Assembly (NCBI GenBank): GCA_029266425.1
Contig: JAQSWY010000024.1
Coordinates: 50,950 to 114,949, forward strand
Reading direction: 5' to 3'
Length of the DNA stretch: 64,000 bases
DNA from: Xanthobacteraceae bacterium
GTDB taxonomy: Bacteria; Pseudomonadota; Alphaproteobacteria; Rhizobiales; Xanthobacteraceae
Under the pieces are notes generated by a model, which ran no database searches, was not told the DNA's origin, and saw only the letters and a list, made by a program, of their open reading frames with translations. Within the stretch, counting starts at the first letter, position 1. Each line of letters opens with the position of its first letter. A program made the translations under genes and the position numbers. Shown one piece after another: positions 30,100-41,956 of the stretch.

Positions 30100-30160
30100 C
30101 GGACTATTTCAGTCCGCGTTTTGCTTGCCTGCCATAACGCGGACTGTTATTGTCCGCGTT
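30100..30160 (+). promoter_or_regulatory. Two dyads, candidate Rrf2-family operators
   Basis: CGGACT-atttc-AGTCCG (30100-30116) and AACGCGGAC-tgttatt-GTCCGCGTT (30136-30160); the second abuts the ATG at 30161. Confidence 0.65.
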
Positions 30161-30682
30161 ATGGCGCACATCACGGCGAGCGTTGAGTACGGGATCCACA
30201 GCCTCCTATGGCTGGCCGCATCCGATGCGGCCCCTTTGAGCAGCCGTGACCTGGCGGAGTTTCAGGGACTCTCCCCGAGCTTCGTCGCCAAGATATTTCC
30301 CAAGCTTGAGAAGGCCGGGATCTTGAAGGCAACGGAGGGGGTGCGCGGAGGGTATGTCCTCGCCAAGGCTCCCGAAGAGATCAGCGTACTCGAGATCGTT
30401 GATGCGATAGAGGGCCGTAAACCTCTGTTCGACTGCCTTGATATCCGTGGGCGTTGCGTGGTCTTCGGAGAGGATCCTCCGGCTTGGGCGACGGCGGGCG
30501 TCTGTTCGATACATGCGGTGATGTTGAGAGCTGAGAAGGCGATGCGCGAGTCCCTCGCGAGCCAATCCTTGGCCAATGTCGCGCGGGCCGTGGGTCGCAA
30601 GGCCCCTGCTGGTTTCTCCGATGAGGTGCGCAATTGCCTGCAAGCCAGGGTCGTTGCGCGTGCCGGGAGATCGAAAGCCTGA
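30161..30682 (+). CDS. Rrf2 family transcriptional regulator with three C-terminal-half cysteines
   Basis: SVEYGIHSLLWLAA, LSPSFVAKIFPKLEKAGILKATEGVRGGYVLAK; FDCLDIRGRCVVFGEDPPAWATAGVCSIH. Alternative TTG start at 30125. Confidence 0.92.
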   Translation: MAHITASVEYGIHSLLWLAASDAAPLSSRDLAEFQGLSPSFVAKIFPKLEKAGILKATEGVRGGYVLAKAPEEISVLEIVDAIEGRKPLFDCLDIRGRCVVFGEDPPAWATAGVCSIHAVMLRAEKAMRESLASQSLANVARAVGRKAPAGFSDEVRNCLQARVVARAGRSKA

Positions 30683-30846
30683 GTTTCTTCCTGAATGGCG
30701 GGAGGATCTTTGCGTATTGCAACGTCTGTGTCCGGCTGCGGCAGGTGTCGCATCCGGGGGCGGACAACGGATGCAGCGCCCCGTGACTCGTCATCGGCAT
30801 GCCCGGTGAGAGTTGGCATGGCGCGCGGATCAGTGGAGCTGACGAC

Positions 30847-31566
30847 ATGGATGTACTGGAACGGCAACAGGCGGTCCGATCGCCTTCACGGCTGGCCACG
30901 CTCGGAGATGGATTCATGCCTGCGACGCGTGCGGAGGCAACTGAGCCGGTCGTGTTCATCGTCGACGACGACGAGGATGTCCGGACTTCGCTTCAGGAGT
31001 TGATGTTGTCGGTCGACATCGAGACGAGTTGTTTCGCCTCATCCCGGGAGTTCCTGGAAGCGACGCTCCCGGAGCGGCCGGGCTGTCTGTTGCTCGATGT
31101 ACGTATGCCCGGAACCAGCGGGCTCGATGTCCAGCAACAGCTCGCCTTGAGAGGGAATACGAAGCCGGTCATATTCATCACCGGCTATGGCGATATTCCC
31201 ATGACCGTCCAGGCCATGAAGGCTGGGGCGGTCGACTTCCTGACCAAACCGTTCCGGGATCAGACCGTCCTCGACGCTGTTGTGGCGGCGATCGAACTTG
31301 ATGTCGCGCAGCAAGCAGGAACCCGGACCACCCGGCACAATCTTGCAAAGTTTGCGACCCTCACGCGGCGCGAGCAACAAGTCATGCGCGCGGTTTCGCT
31401 TGGTCGATTGAACAAACAGATCGCCCACGACCTCGGCATCACCGAGGTCACGGTCAAGCTCCACCGCGGCAATGTAATGCGCAAGATGCACGCTGCTTCG
31501 ATTGGAGAGCTTATCCGGGCGTGGGAATCACTGCCGTGCGACGTTCGCGGGAAAGAACAATCCTAG
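30847..31566 (+). CDS. FixJ/NarL-type response regulator with LuxR HTH
   Basis: VVFIVDDDEDVRTSLQELM...VDFLTKPFRDQ; C-terminal LTRREQQVMRAVSLGRLNKQIAHDLGITEVTVKLHRGNVMRKMHA. Confidence 0.92.
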   Translation: MDVLERQQAVRSPSRLATLGDGFMPATRAEATEPVVFIVDDDEDVRTSLQELMLSVDIETSCFASSREFLEATLPERPGCLLLDVRMPGTSGLDVQQQLALRGNTKPVIFITGYGDIPMTVQAMKAGAVDFLTKPFRDQTVLDAVVAAIELDVAQQAGTRTTRHNLAKFATLTRREQQVMRAVSLGRLNKQIAHDLGITEVTVKLHRGNVMRKMHAASIGELIRAWESLPCDVRGKEQS

Positions 31567-31650
31567 ACGTTGGTATGGTTCAAAGGCGGGGGCATTTAAG
31601 CCAGACCTTGGTGCGACGGGCCGATCGGCCGCAATAGCAAAGGCTGCCCC

Positions 31651-32058
31651 TTGTTCGATCCGCATACCATCGCGATCGTCGATGATGACGACGCCATGCG
31701 CGAGGCCCTATCGGAGCTCCTTCAGGTCTTCGGTCTCAAATGCCGCGTCTTCGATAGAGCCGAAGCTTTTCTCCTCGCTCACGGTTCGGGGAGTTTCGAT
31801 TGCCTCATCACCGATATCCGGATGCCCGGTATCGGTGGATTGGAGCTCCTCCGACGCCTCAGAACGACGGGTTCGACCATGCCGGTGATCGTCGTCACAT
31901 CCTACGCCGATCCAGCGGTGCGCGAGCGTGCCATGGACTATGGCGCGTGCGCATATCTGACGAAACCACTGGCAGACGAGACCCTTCTCCAGAGCCTCAG
32001 ATCCGCGCTGTGCGAGAGGGAAGGCCGGGTTGACGGAGGCGCGCAATCCGATGGTTGA
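31651..32058 (+). CDS. Single-domain response regulator (CheY-like)
   Basis: TIAIVDDDDAMREALSELL...DCLITDIRMPGIGG...CAYLTKPLADETLL. Confidence 0.9.
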   Translation: MFDPHTIAIVDDDDAMREALSELLQVFGLKCRVFDRAEAFLLAHGSGSFDCLITDIRMPGIGGLELLRRLRTTGSTMPVIVVTSYADPAVRERAMDYGACAYLTKPLADETLLQSLRSALCEREGRVDGGAQSDG

Positions 32059-34108
32059 AAGCGCTGCGAGGCAGCTTCGTGCTCGGAGCGAGCCTGACCC
32101 TGGCGCGTCTGATCCGGCGCTGGCGGACCACGCATCCGAGAGCATCGTCGTCTTCGATCTCGCGGGAAAGATCCGGTACTGGAATCCTGCCTCGGAGCGG
32201 CTCTATGGTTGGCCTGCCATTGGCGCGGTCGGTCGCAACATCGCGGATCTCCATTCGGACGAGGCGTTTCACAGCAAGGATTGGCACTCGCTGCTTCAGG
32301 AAGGTCGATGGCAGGGGGTGATCCGCCGGCGCACCTCGTGGGGCAGCCACGTCACCGCGGCGGTCAGGCAGATCGTAAGGTGCGATCCGGAAGGTCATCC
32401 GCGGGACGTCGTCGAATATGGAGCCATCGACAGCACAGGCGCCGACCAGTCCTTGCGCGATCCCGACCCGCATCGCCTTGCCGCCGCCAGCTGGGAACTC
32501 GACACGTCGGGTGCGCGCGCTCTGCTGGATGCAATCTCGCAGAGAACATTTGACCGGCTGGAGCAGGCGGACTGGACCGACGAACTCCTGGCCCACACCC
32601 GCATTGTCGACGTCAATGAACGCGCCGCGCACCTCGTCGGTGCCTATGCCGGCCGGGCGAGGATGATCGGCAAGGCGATTCACACATTCTGGCCGCCGGA
32701 AAGCCGCGGCGTCCTCGCCGAGCTGATCGCCGAAGTGGCGGCAGATCGCCTGGGCGACATGCCCCGCACCCGCAGGCTTGCTTCGGATGGCATATTGCGC
32801 GACCCCATCGTCACCGTATGGCGCTGCAAGGCATGGGAGCGTTCTGACACGGTCTTTGTTGCCGTTAATGGCGAGGCCGATGATGATCGCTCGTTCTGGT
32901 ATCTCCGGGCCAGCGAACAGCGCTATCGCAACCTCATACATCACTTGCCGACTGCCTTGCTGCAAGTCGATGCAAGTCGAATGGCACTCGTGTATGCCGG
33001 ATTGAAGGCTAACGGGGTTCGTGATCTCGGCGCATATATCGATACGCACCCCGAGTTGCTCGATTTTGCAGAAGACGCGGTCCGGATTACCGAAGTAAAT
33101 CAAAGAGCGGTGACACTCCTCGGCGGAGCTGCGCCGGCGGACGTCATAAGGCCGATCAGCTTCCTGTTCGCCGCCTCTCCGGACACACCCCAACGGTTGA
33201 TGGCCGCCCGCTTCGAGGGAAGGCGGAACTTCGAAGAGATCATGAAGGTCAGGACGTTGAACGGCGATACGCTCGACGTTCAACTGTCAGCCACGTTCCC
33301 GGCGCCACCAGAGATGCTCGATGTAACGCTGATTGCATTGGAGGACGTCACAGAGAAGTTGCGCACCGAGAGGCGCCTTCGCCAGCTGGAGGCAGACTTT
33401 GCCCATGCTGCGCGGATATCGACACTCGGGGAGCTCGCGACCTCGATCGCCCACGAGGTCAATCAGCCGCTTTCCGCCATAGTGACCAATGGTGAGACGA
33501 GTCTTCGGTGGCTGATACGGGAGATTCCGAATCTGGCAAAGGTCGAACAGCTCACGGCACGGATCGTGGCGAGCGCACGTCGTGCAAGCGAGATCATTCA
33601 ACGCCTGCGAGCCATGGCGGTACGAGACGCACCGGAACGGACGATGCTCGACCTCAACGAAGTCGTGGAGGAGGCGCTATTGTTCGTTCGCCATGACCTC
33701 GAGGCGAGGTCGATCGAACTCTCGCTCAAGCTCGGCACGGAGCTTTCCCCGATCATCGCGGATCGCGTCCAACTGCAGCAGGTAATCGTAAATCTGCTCG
33801 TGAACAGTATTCATGCGATCTCACTCGGCAATCGCGCTATCCGAAAGATAGACATTGCCACCGACGACGACGGCGCCGGTTCGATAATTTTCTCCATTCG
33901 GGATAGTGGGCCAGGGATTGTCGAAGACGATCTGGATCGCATCTTCGATAGTTTTTTCAGCACGAAGAGCGACGGAATGGGGATCGGCCTGGCGATCTGC
34001 AAATCGATCGTCACGTCGCATGGCGGCAGCATCATAGCCTCGAACCATGCTGATGGCGGAGCGCTGTTCGAGTTCAGCCTTCCCGTCGCACTGGCAGGAG
34101 CGGCGTAA
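32030..34108 (+). CDS. Multi-PAS sensor histidine kinase
   Basis: VVFDLAGKIRYWNPASERLYGW PAS; HisKA LGELATSIAHEVNQPLSAIVTNGE; HATPase QQVIVNLLVNSIHAI...GMGIGLAICKSIVTSHGG. Overlaps the preceding RR. Confidence 0.93.
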   Translation: MTEARNPMVESAARQLRARSEPDPGASDPALADHASESIVVFDLAGKIRYWNPASERLYGWPAIGAVGRNIADLHSDEAFHSKDWHSLLQEGRWQGVIRRRTSWGSHVTAAVRQIVRCDPEGHPRDVVEYGAIDSTGADQSLRDPDPHRLAAASWELDTSGARALLDAISQRTFDRLEQADWTDELLAHTRIVDVNERAAHLVGAYAGRARMIGKAIHTFWPPESRGVLAELIAEVAADRLGDMPRTRRLASDGILRDPIVTVWRCKAWERSDTVFVAVNGEADDDRSFWYLRASEQRYRNLIHHLPTALLQVDASRMALVYAGLKANGVRDLGAYIDTHPELLDFAEDAVRITEVNQRAVTLLGGAAPADVIRPISFLFAASPDTPQRLMAARFEGRRNFEEIMKVRTLNGDTLDVQLSATFPAPPEMLDVTLIALEDVTEKLRTERRLRQLEADFAHAARISTLGELATSIAHEVNQPLSAIVTNGETSLRWLIREIPNLAKVEQLTARIVASARRASEIIQRLRAMAVRDAPERTMLDLNEVVEEALLFVRHDLEARSIELSLKLGTELSPIIADRVQLQQVIVNLLVNSIHAISLGNRAIRKIDIATDDDGAGSIIFSIRDSGPGIVEDDLDRIFDSFFSTKSDGMGIGLAICKSIVTSHGGSIIASNHADGGALFEFSLPVALAGAA

Positions 34109-34413
34109 CGATCCTCTCCCCCACTAGGCCGTGTCGCAGCATCAGTTGGGACCAGACCGACGGGGAGGTTTTGTCGCCGCATCCTAGACCTCAGGCTTGG
34201 AAGTCTACACCAACTCGGTAAGCGCCTGAGTCACCCGCACGATAGCGCCGTCTCCGCGGGCCATGCGATGCTTCATCTGCAATGAGCGTGCAATACCAAA
34301 CACGGCGGCCGATGGGAGGCTCCGTCTCGACGGGCCGCACTCAGCTGAACCGTGACCTCCCTTCGATCCGCACTCGTCGCTTGGGAAGCGCGAACCCAAC
34401 CAGGAGATAGCCA

Positions 34414-34821
34414 ATGAGATCCCTACTTTGTGCGCTGGCGCTCGCCGGCCTCGGCGCGGCCGCTGCCCACGCTGACGACAAGAGCGCCAAGGTGACGCCT
34501 GTCTACGAACACGCGCTCCCGAATGTTCCCGGCAAGAGCATCAGGGGCGTGCTGGTGGAGTATGGACCGGGAGGCTCGTCGCCCGCCCACAGGCATCCGA
34601 ACTCGGCCTTCATCTATGCGACCGTGCTCGAGGGGGCGATCCGGAGCCAGGTGAATGACGGGCCGGTCAAGACCTATCGGGCGGGCGAGAACTGGTCGGA
34701 GTCTCCCGGTGACGTGCACAAGGTGAGCGCCAATGCGAGCACCACCGAACCGGCCAAGCTTCTCGCCGTGTTCGTCGTGGACAGCGGCGAGCGGGATATT
34801 GTCCTGCCGTACGGCAAGTGA
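34414..34821 (+). CDS. Exported cupin-domain protein, paralogue of 24974..25426
   Basis: [67 protein letters not shown]. Confidence 0.9.
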   Translation: MRSLLCALALAGLGAAAAHADDKSAKVTPVYEHALPNVPGKSIRGVLVEYGPGGSSPAHRHPNSAFIYATVLEGAIRSQVNDGPVKTYRAGENWSESPGDVHKVSANASTTEPAKLLAVFVVDSGERDIVLPYGK

Positions 34822-34841
34822 CGCTGGTAACGGAGAAGATC

Positions 34842-35303
34842 ATGACCCCGCGCCTGAAAGAGCCCTTCAAAGCCGCGCCTGCCGCCATCAAGGCATTGAT
34901 GTCGCTGGAAGCCGCGCTCAGTGCCAGCGGCCTCGATCAACGCCTGATTGAACTGGTGAAGATGCGGGCCTCGCAGATCAATGGCTGTGCCTTCTGCATT
35001 CATCTGCACGCCACCGACATGCGCAAGCTGGGCGAAAGCGAAATGCGCATCTACATGCTCGATGCCTGGCGCGAATCCTCGCTCTACACCCCACGCGAGC
35101 GGGCGGCGCTCGCCTGGACCGAGGCACTCACCCGGCTTGCCGACACCCACGCTCCCGATGCCGACTATGAGCTGGTGAAGGCCGAATTCACCGAAGAGGA
35201 ACAGGTGAACCTGACGCTCGCGATCGGTGCCATCAATGTCTGGAACCGGCTCCAGGTCGGCTTCAGGGTGGCCCCGCCGGAACGAGTAGCGAGTGCGGCT
35301 TGA
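34842..35303 (+). CDS. AhpD-like carboxymuconolactone decarboxylase family protein
   Basis: LVKMRASQINGCAFCIHLHATDMRKLGE; CxxC-x3-H signature. Confidence 0.93.
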   Translation: MTPRLKEPFKAAPAAIKALMSLEAALSASGLDQRLIELVKMRASQINGCAFCIHLHATDMRKLGESEMRIYMLDAWRESSLYTPRERAALAWTEALTRLADTHAPDADYELVKAEFTEEEQVNLTLAIGAINVWNRLQVGFRVAPPERVASAA

Positions 35304-35397
35304 TCTTCCAGCATCATGGATCACGCGGTGGCAACGACGCCCGTCTTGCTCTACGTCATCAGCTTGCCGGCATTAATCCGACGCCCGCCCTGCACTC

Positions 35398-35560
35398 GTC
35401 ATGGGCGGGCTTGTCCCGGCCATCTCGATTCTCGATGCACAGTCAGCAATCGAGATCCCCGGCACCAGGCCGGGGATGACGAGTTCGGATATGCCAAACG
35501 CAGGATGAAGCGCGATCCCGGATCGCGCTTGCGCGCGTCCGGGATGACGTTGTCGTTCGA
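35398..35560. repeat. Interspersed palindromic repeats (family B)
   Basis: GTCATGGGCGGGCTTGTCCCGGCCATC..., GATCCCCGGCACCAGGCCGGGGATGACG, GATCCCGGATCGCGC...GTCCGGGATGACG. Confidence 0.75.
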
Positions 35561-35571
35561 GCGCGGACAGC

Positions 35572-37330
<1,759 letters not shown>

Positions 37331-37402
37331 GGTCTTCCTCCCGTTTCTGATGACTTGTCGTCACTGCTATTTGCCCCGACGCGCCGAGACGCGGCGGGGT
37401 AT

Positions 37403-37696
37403 TCACACCAGGCGGAACACCGCCAGCGCGTAGGCGAGGCACACCGCGAGCGCCCAGGTCAGGTCGGGACCGGCAAGGCCGATCCAGGCCAGGCAGATGA
37501 AGGCGCTGCCGAGCAGGCAGATGAACAGGCGGTCGCCGCGCGTGGTCGGGATGCGCAGCACCCCGACCCGCTCGCGCTCCGGGAACCAGACGGCGAGCAG
37601 GGTGAAGACGATGAGCAGACCGACGATGGCGGCGAAGAACAGCCCGGTCTGCCAGGTCCAGGCCATCCAGGCGAAGCTCTCGGAGAGGTGTTCCAT
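37403..37696 (-). CDS. glpU: Small two-TM protein, DUF2160 (GlpU-like)
   Basis: SFAWMAWTWQTGLFFAAIVGLLIVFTLLAVWFPERERVGVLRIPTTRGDRLFICLLG; position in the glp operon. Confidence 0.82.
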   Translation of the reverse strand: MEHLSESFAWMAWTWQTGLFFAAIVGLLIVFTLLAVWFPERERVGVLRIPTTRGDRLFICLLGSAFICLAWIGLAGPDLTWALAVCLAYALAVFRLV

Positions 37697-37709
37697 GGTC
37701 CCCGCCTCC

Positions 37710-38481
37710 TCACACCCGCCCGAGGGCGAAGCCCTTGGCGATGTAGTTGCGCACGAACCAGATCACCAGCGCCCCGGGGATGATGGTCAGCACCGGCAGA
37801 CACCGTGCGGGTCATGGTGACGGCGATCGGCTTGGCATTGGCGGCGGTCAGCGTGCGCGCCAGCAGGAGTTCCACCCAGGAGAACATGAAGCAGAAGAAG
37901 GCGGCGACGCCGACGCCGGAGGCGATCAGCGGCATGAATATCCGCACGAAGAAGCGCGGGAACGAGTAGCCGTCGATCGCCGCGGTCTCGTCGATCTCGC
38001 GCGGCACGCCAGACATGAAGCCTTCCAGGATCCACACCGCCAGCGGCACATTGAACAGGCAGTGTGCCAAAGCCACCGCCCACGGCGTGTCGAACAGGCC
38101 AATGGCGGAATAGAGATTGAAGAAGGGCAGCGCGAACACCGCCGGCGGCGCCATGCGGTTCGACAGCAGCCAGAAGAACAGGTGCTTGTCGCCGACGAAG
38201 CGATAGCGCGAGAAGGCATAGGCCGCGGGCAGTGCCAGCGTGACCGAGATGATGGTGTTGAGCACCACATAGGTCAGCGAGTTGATATAGCCCGAATACC
38301 AGCTCCGATCGGTGAAGATCTTCACATAATGCTCGAAGGTCACCTCGCGCGGCCACAGCGTCAGCGTGGTGTTGATCTCGAAATTGGTCTTCAGGCTCAT
38401 ATTCACGAGCCAGTAGATCGGCAGCATCAGGAAGACGAGATACAGCACCATGACAAAGGCGCCGGAGCGGGACTGGGTCAT
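37710..38481 (-). CDS. glpQ: Glycerol ABC transporter permease, apparently disrupted by a small deletion/frameshift
   Basis: Starts MTQSRSGAFVMVLYLVFLMLPIYWLVNMSLKTNFEINTTLTLWP; after MTRTV the frame changes to LPVLTIIPGALVIWFVRNYIAKGFALGRV* (stop at 37710). Confidence 0.82.
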
Positions 38482-38671
38482 GACCGCTCTCCCAAGTTCG
38501 ACGTCATGGCCGGACTTGTTCCGGCCATCCACGAACGGGTCGGGCGCGCGAGCAAGAAGGTCGTGGATCCCCGGGGAACGCTGAGGCTGCCGCCTCGGCG
38601 TCTCCCGATAAGACGGCGACCCAATAGGTCGCCTTTGCCCCGGAATGACAGATTGGAGCCGTTGAGCGGGT

Positions 38672-39565
38672 TCATGCCTCGCTCCTGCGTTCCATGCCGG
38701 CATTGGTCATCACGGTGTAGAACACCCAGCAGACCGCCAGCACGATGAGATTGTAGACCAGCGACATCGCCGCCGCCTTGCCGAGATCGAACTGGCCGAG
38801 CGCGAGCTTGACGAGGTCGATCGACAGGAAGGTCGTCGCGTTGCCCGGGCCGCCGCCGGTGAGCACGAAGGGCTCGGTGTAGATCATGAATGAGTCCATG
38901 AAGCGCAGCAGTACGGCGATCAGCAGGACGCGGCGCATCTTCGGCAGCTGGATGGTGCGGAACACCGCCCAGCGCGAGGCGCCGTCGATGCGCGCCGCCT
39001 GGTAATAGGCGTCGGGGATCGACTTCAGGCCGGCATAGCAGAGCAGCGCGACGAGGCTGGTCCAGTGCCAGACATCCATCACGATGATGGTGATCCAGGC
39101 CGAGACCGTGTCGGCCGTGTAATTGTACGGAAGGCCGAGCCAGTTCACCGCATAGCCGAGGAGGCCGATGTCGGAACGGGCGAACACCTGCCAGATGGTG
39201 CCGACGACGTTCCATGGAATGAGCAGCGGCAGCGCCATCAGCACCAGCGTCGCCGCGACCTTCCAGCCGTGGCGCGGCATGGAGAGCGCGACCAGGATGC
39301 CGAGCGGCACCTCGATGGCGAGGATGATGGCGGAGAAGAGAAGGTTGCGCCACAGTGCCTCGAAGAAGCGCCCGCCCAGCTCGGTCGAGGGATCGAGCAG
39401 TTCGGAGAACCAGCCCAGCCCGTTCCAGAAGAACTGATTGTTGCCGAAGGTATCCTGCACCGAATAGTTCACCACCGTCATGATCGGCAGGATCGCCGAG
39501 AAAGCGACGATGCCGAACACCGGCATGACCAGCAGCCAGGCCTTGTTGTTGAGGGTCTTTTCCAT
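38672..39565 (-). CDS. glpP: Glycerol ABC transporter permease
   Basis: NYSVQDTFGNNQFFWNGLGWFSELL; EAA-like loop YYQAARIDGASRWAVFRTIQLPKMRRVLL. Confidence 0.9.
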   Translation of the reverse strand: MEKTLNNKAWLLVMPVFGIVAFSAILPIMTVVNYSVQDTFGNNQFFWNGLGWFSELLDPSTELGGRFFEALWRNLLFSAIILAIEVPLGILVALSMPRHGWKVAATLVLMALPLLIPWNVVGTIWQVFARSDIGLLGYAVNWLGLPYNYTADTVSAWITIIVMDVWHWTSLVALLCYAGLKSIPDAYYQAARIDGASRWAVFRTIQLPKMRRVLLIAVLLRFMDSFMIYTEPFVLTGGGPGNATTFLSIDLVKLALGQFDLGKAAAMSLVYNLIVLAVCWVFYTVMTNAGMERRSEA

Positions 39566-39723
39566 GGATCAGGCCCTCTTTTCTTTCTTCACCCTCTCCC
39601 CGACGGGGAGAGGGGTGGGGTGAGGGGTCTGCGCGGAAACTGCCGGCCTACCGGCCCCCTCACCCGGATTGCTCTGCAATCCGACCTCTCCCCCACGGGG
39701 AGAGGTGAAAGGAAGGAGTGCGC

Positions 39724-40815
39724 TCATCCCACCCCTCCCTCGCCGACCACCAGCTTGCCGGCGGCATAGATGTGGAGCTGGCGCTGCTCGAAGCCGAGGC
39801 CGGCGACGTCGCCGCTGATGCTCAAGCCCTCTGGCACCGTCGCCGCCATCGCGTGCCCGTCGAGCTCGACCCGCGCGATGCGGGCGCGGCCGATATCGTC
39901 GATGCGCTTCACCTTCACCGGCACGCCCTGCCCCGCAGGCATGAGGCGGGCGAATTCGGGGCGGACGCCGAGCTCGACGCGTTCCTCCTCCGGCAGCTTC
40001 GGATAGGTGCGGGGCAGCGTGATCCTCTGCTGGCCGACATAGGCGGTGTGACCCTCGACCTTCGCCGGCAAAACATTCATCCCCGGCGAGCCGATGAAGT
40101 GGCCGACGAAGGTGTGCTCCGGCCGCTCGAACAGCTCTTCTGGTGTGCCGGTCTGCACTACCGCGCCGTCGTGCATCACCACGACGGTGTCGGCGAAGGT
40201 CATCGCCTCGGTCTGGTCGTGGGTGACATAGATCATGGTGAGGTCGAGCGAGCGATGCAGTTCCTTCAGCGTCGAGCGCAGCTGCCATTTCAGATGCGGG
40301 TCGATGACGGTCAGCGGCTCGTCGAACAGGATCGCGGCGACATCGGAGCGCACCAGGCCGCGGCCGAGCGAGATCTTCTGCTTGGCGTCCGCAGTGAGGT
40401 TCGCCGCCTTGCGATCGAGCGACTTGGACAGGCCCAGCCGGTCGGCAATCTCCTCGCACCGGCGCGTGACCGCGTCCCTGGCGACCCCGCGGTTCTTCAG
40501 CGGGAAGGCGAGATTCTCGCGCACCGTCATGGTGTCGTAGACCACCGGGAACTGGAACACCTGCGCGATGTTGCGGTCTTCCGTCGGCAGATGCGTCACG
40601 TCGCGGCCGTCGAACAATATGCGCCCGCGGGTCGGCACCACGAGGCCGGAAATGATGTTGAGCAGGGTGGTCTTGCCGCAACCCGAGGGGCCGAGCAGCG
40701 CATAGGCGCCGCCCTGCTGCCAGACATGGTCGATGCGCTTCAGCGCATAGTCCTGCGGGCCCTTCGGATCGGGCCGGTAGGCATGGGCGAGACCGTCGAG
40801 GGTGATGCTGGCCAT
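39724..40815 (-). CDS. glpT: Glycerol ABC transporter ATPase
   Basis: LLGPSGCGKTTLLNIISGLVVPTRG; VAAILFDEPLTVIDP; MIYVTHDQTEAM. Walker and H-loop motifs. Confidence 0.92.
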   Translation of the reverse strand: MASITLDGLAHAYRPDPKGPQDYALKRIDHVWQQGGAYALLGPSGCGKTTLLNIISGLVVPTRGRILFDGRDVTHLPTEDRNIAQVFQFPVVYDTMTVRENLAFPLKNRGVARDAVTRRCEEIADRLGLSKSLDRKAANLTADAKQKISLGRGLVRSDVAAILFDEPLTVIDPHLKWQLRSTLKELHRSLDLTMIYVTHDQTEAMTFADTVVVMHDGAVVQTGTPEELFERPEHTFVGHFIGSPGMNVLPAKVEGHTAYVGQQRITLPRTYPKLPEEERVELGVRPEFARLMPAGQGVPVKVKRIDDIGRARIARVELDGHAMAATVPEGLSISGDVAGLGFEQRQLHIYAAGKLVVGEGGVG

Positions 40816-40825
40816 GTCGCCTTCC

Positions 40826-41956
40826 TCAAGCCGCCGCGTCGAGCACGCGGCCGGCGCTGCGGCCTTCGCTATCGAACAGCAACAAGTGCCGGGGATCGAT
40901 CAGCACATCGACATAGGCGCCGGGCTCCAGACGCCTGACGCCGGGCACCAGCGCGATGAGGCGTTCATTGCCGACATCCATATGGACGAAGCTCTCCGAT
41001 CCGGTGATCTCGGATACCGACACGGTGGCGTTGAGCCGGATGAAACCGTTATCCCCCTCGCCGGACGCGGCGGATCCATGCCCGTTGCTGTCGAAGACGG
41101 TGTCGTCGACGCCCAGATGGTGGGCGCGCACGCCCATGGTGTAGCTGCCGTCCGGCACGGTGGCGAAGACGCCGGTCGCCGGCGCGGTGATGCCGCTCTC
41201 CAGCCGGATGCGCGGCCCGATCCGGGTGACGCGCAGCGTGTTGAGCGGCGGATCGGAGAAGACGCCGGCGGTCGCGAGATCCTGCGGGCGGCGATAGACC
41301 AGCGGCGTCGGGCCGAACTGCGTCACCGCGCCCTCCAGCAGGGTCGCTGTATTGCCGCCGAGCAGCAGTGCCTCGGTCGGCTCGGTGGTGGCATAGACGA
41401 AGATCGCGCCGCTCTCGGCGAAGATGCGCGGCAGCTCTTCGCGCAGTTCCTCGCGCAGCTTGTAGTCGAGATTGGCCAGCGGCTCGTCGAGCAGCACCAG
41501 ATCCGCTCCCTTCACCAGGGCGCGGGCGATGGCGGTGCGCTGCTGCTGGCCGCCGGAAAGCTCCAGCGGGCGGCGCTGCAAATAGGGCTCGAGCTTGAGC
41601 AGCTTCGCCGCCTCCTTGACGCGCCTGTCGATCTCGGCCCGTTTGAGGCCGGCGACGCGCAGCGGGGAAGCGATGTTCTCATAGACGCTGAGCGCCGGGT
41701 AATTGATGAATTGCTGGTAGACCATGGCGACGCTGCGCCGCTTCACCGGCACCCCGGTGACGTCGCGCCCCTCCACCAGCACCCGGCCCGACGTCGGTAC
41801 GTCGAGCCCGGCCATCAGCCGCATCAGGGTGGTCTTGCCGGCAAGCGTGGCGCCGAGCAGCACATTGAGCGAGCCGCGGGCCAATTCCAGCGACACGTCG
41901 CGGATGTGGACCTGGCCGGCGACTTCGCGGCGCACGTTTTCGAGGACGAGGCTCAT
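40826..41956 (-). CDS. glpS: Glycerol ABC transporter ATPase
   Basis: [61 protein letters not shown]. Confidence 0.92.
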   Translation of the reverse strand: MSLVLENVRREVAGQVHIRDVSLELARGSLNVLLGATLAGKTTLMRLMAGLDVPTSGRVLVEGRDVTGVPVKRRSVAMVYQQFINYPALSVYENIASPLRVAGLKRAEIDRRVKEAAKLLKLEPYLQRRPLELSGGQQQRTAIARALVKGADLVLLDEPLANLDYKLREELREELPRIFAESGAIFVYATTEPTEALLLGGNTATLLEGAVTQFGPTPLVYRRPQDLATAGVFSDPPLNTLRVTRIGPRIRLESGITAPATGVFATVPDGSYTMGVRAHHLGVDDTVFDSNGHGSAASGEGDNGFIRLNATVSVSEITGSESFVHMDVGNERLIALVPGVRRLEPGAYVDVLIDPRHLLLFDSEGRSAGRVLDAAA

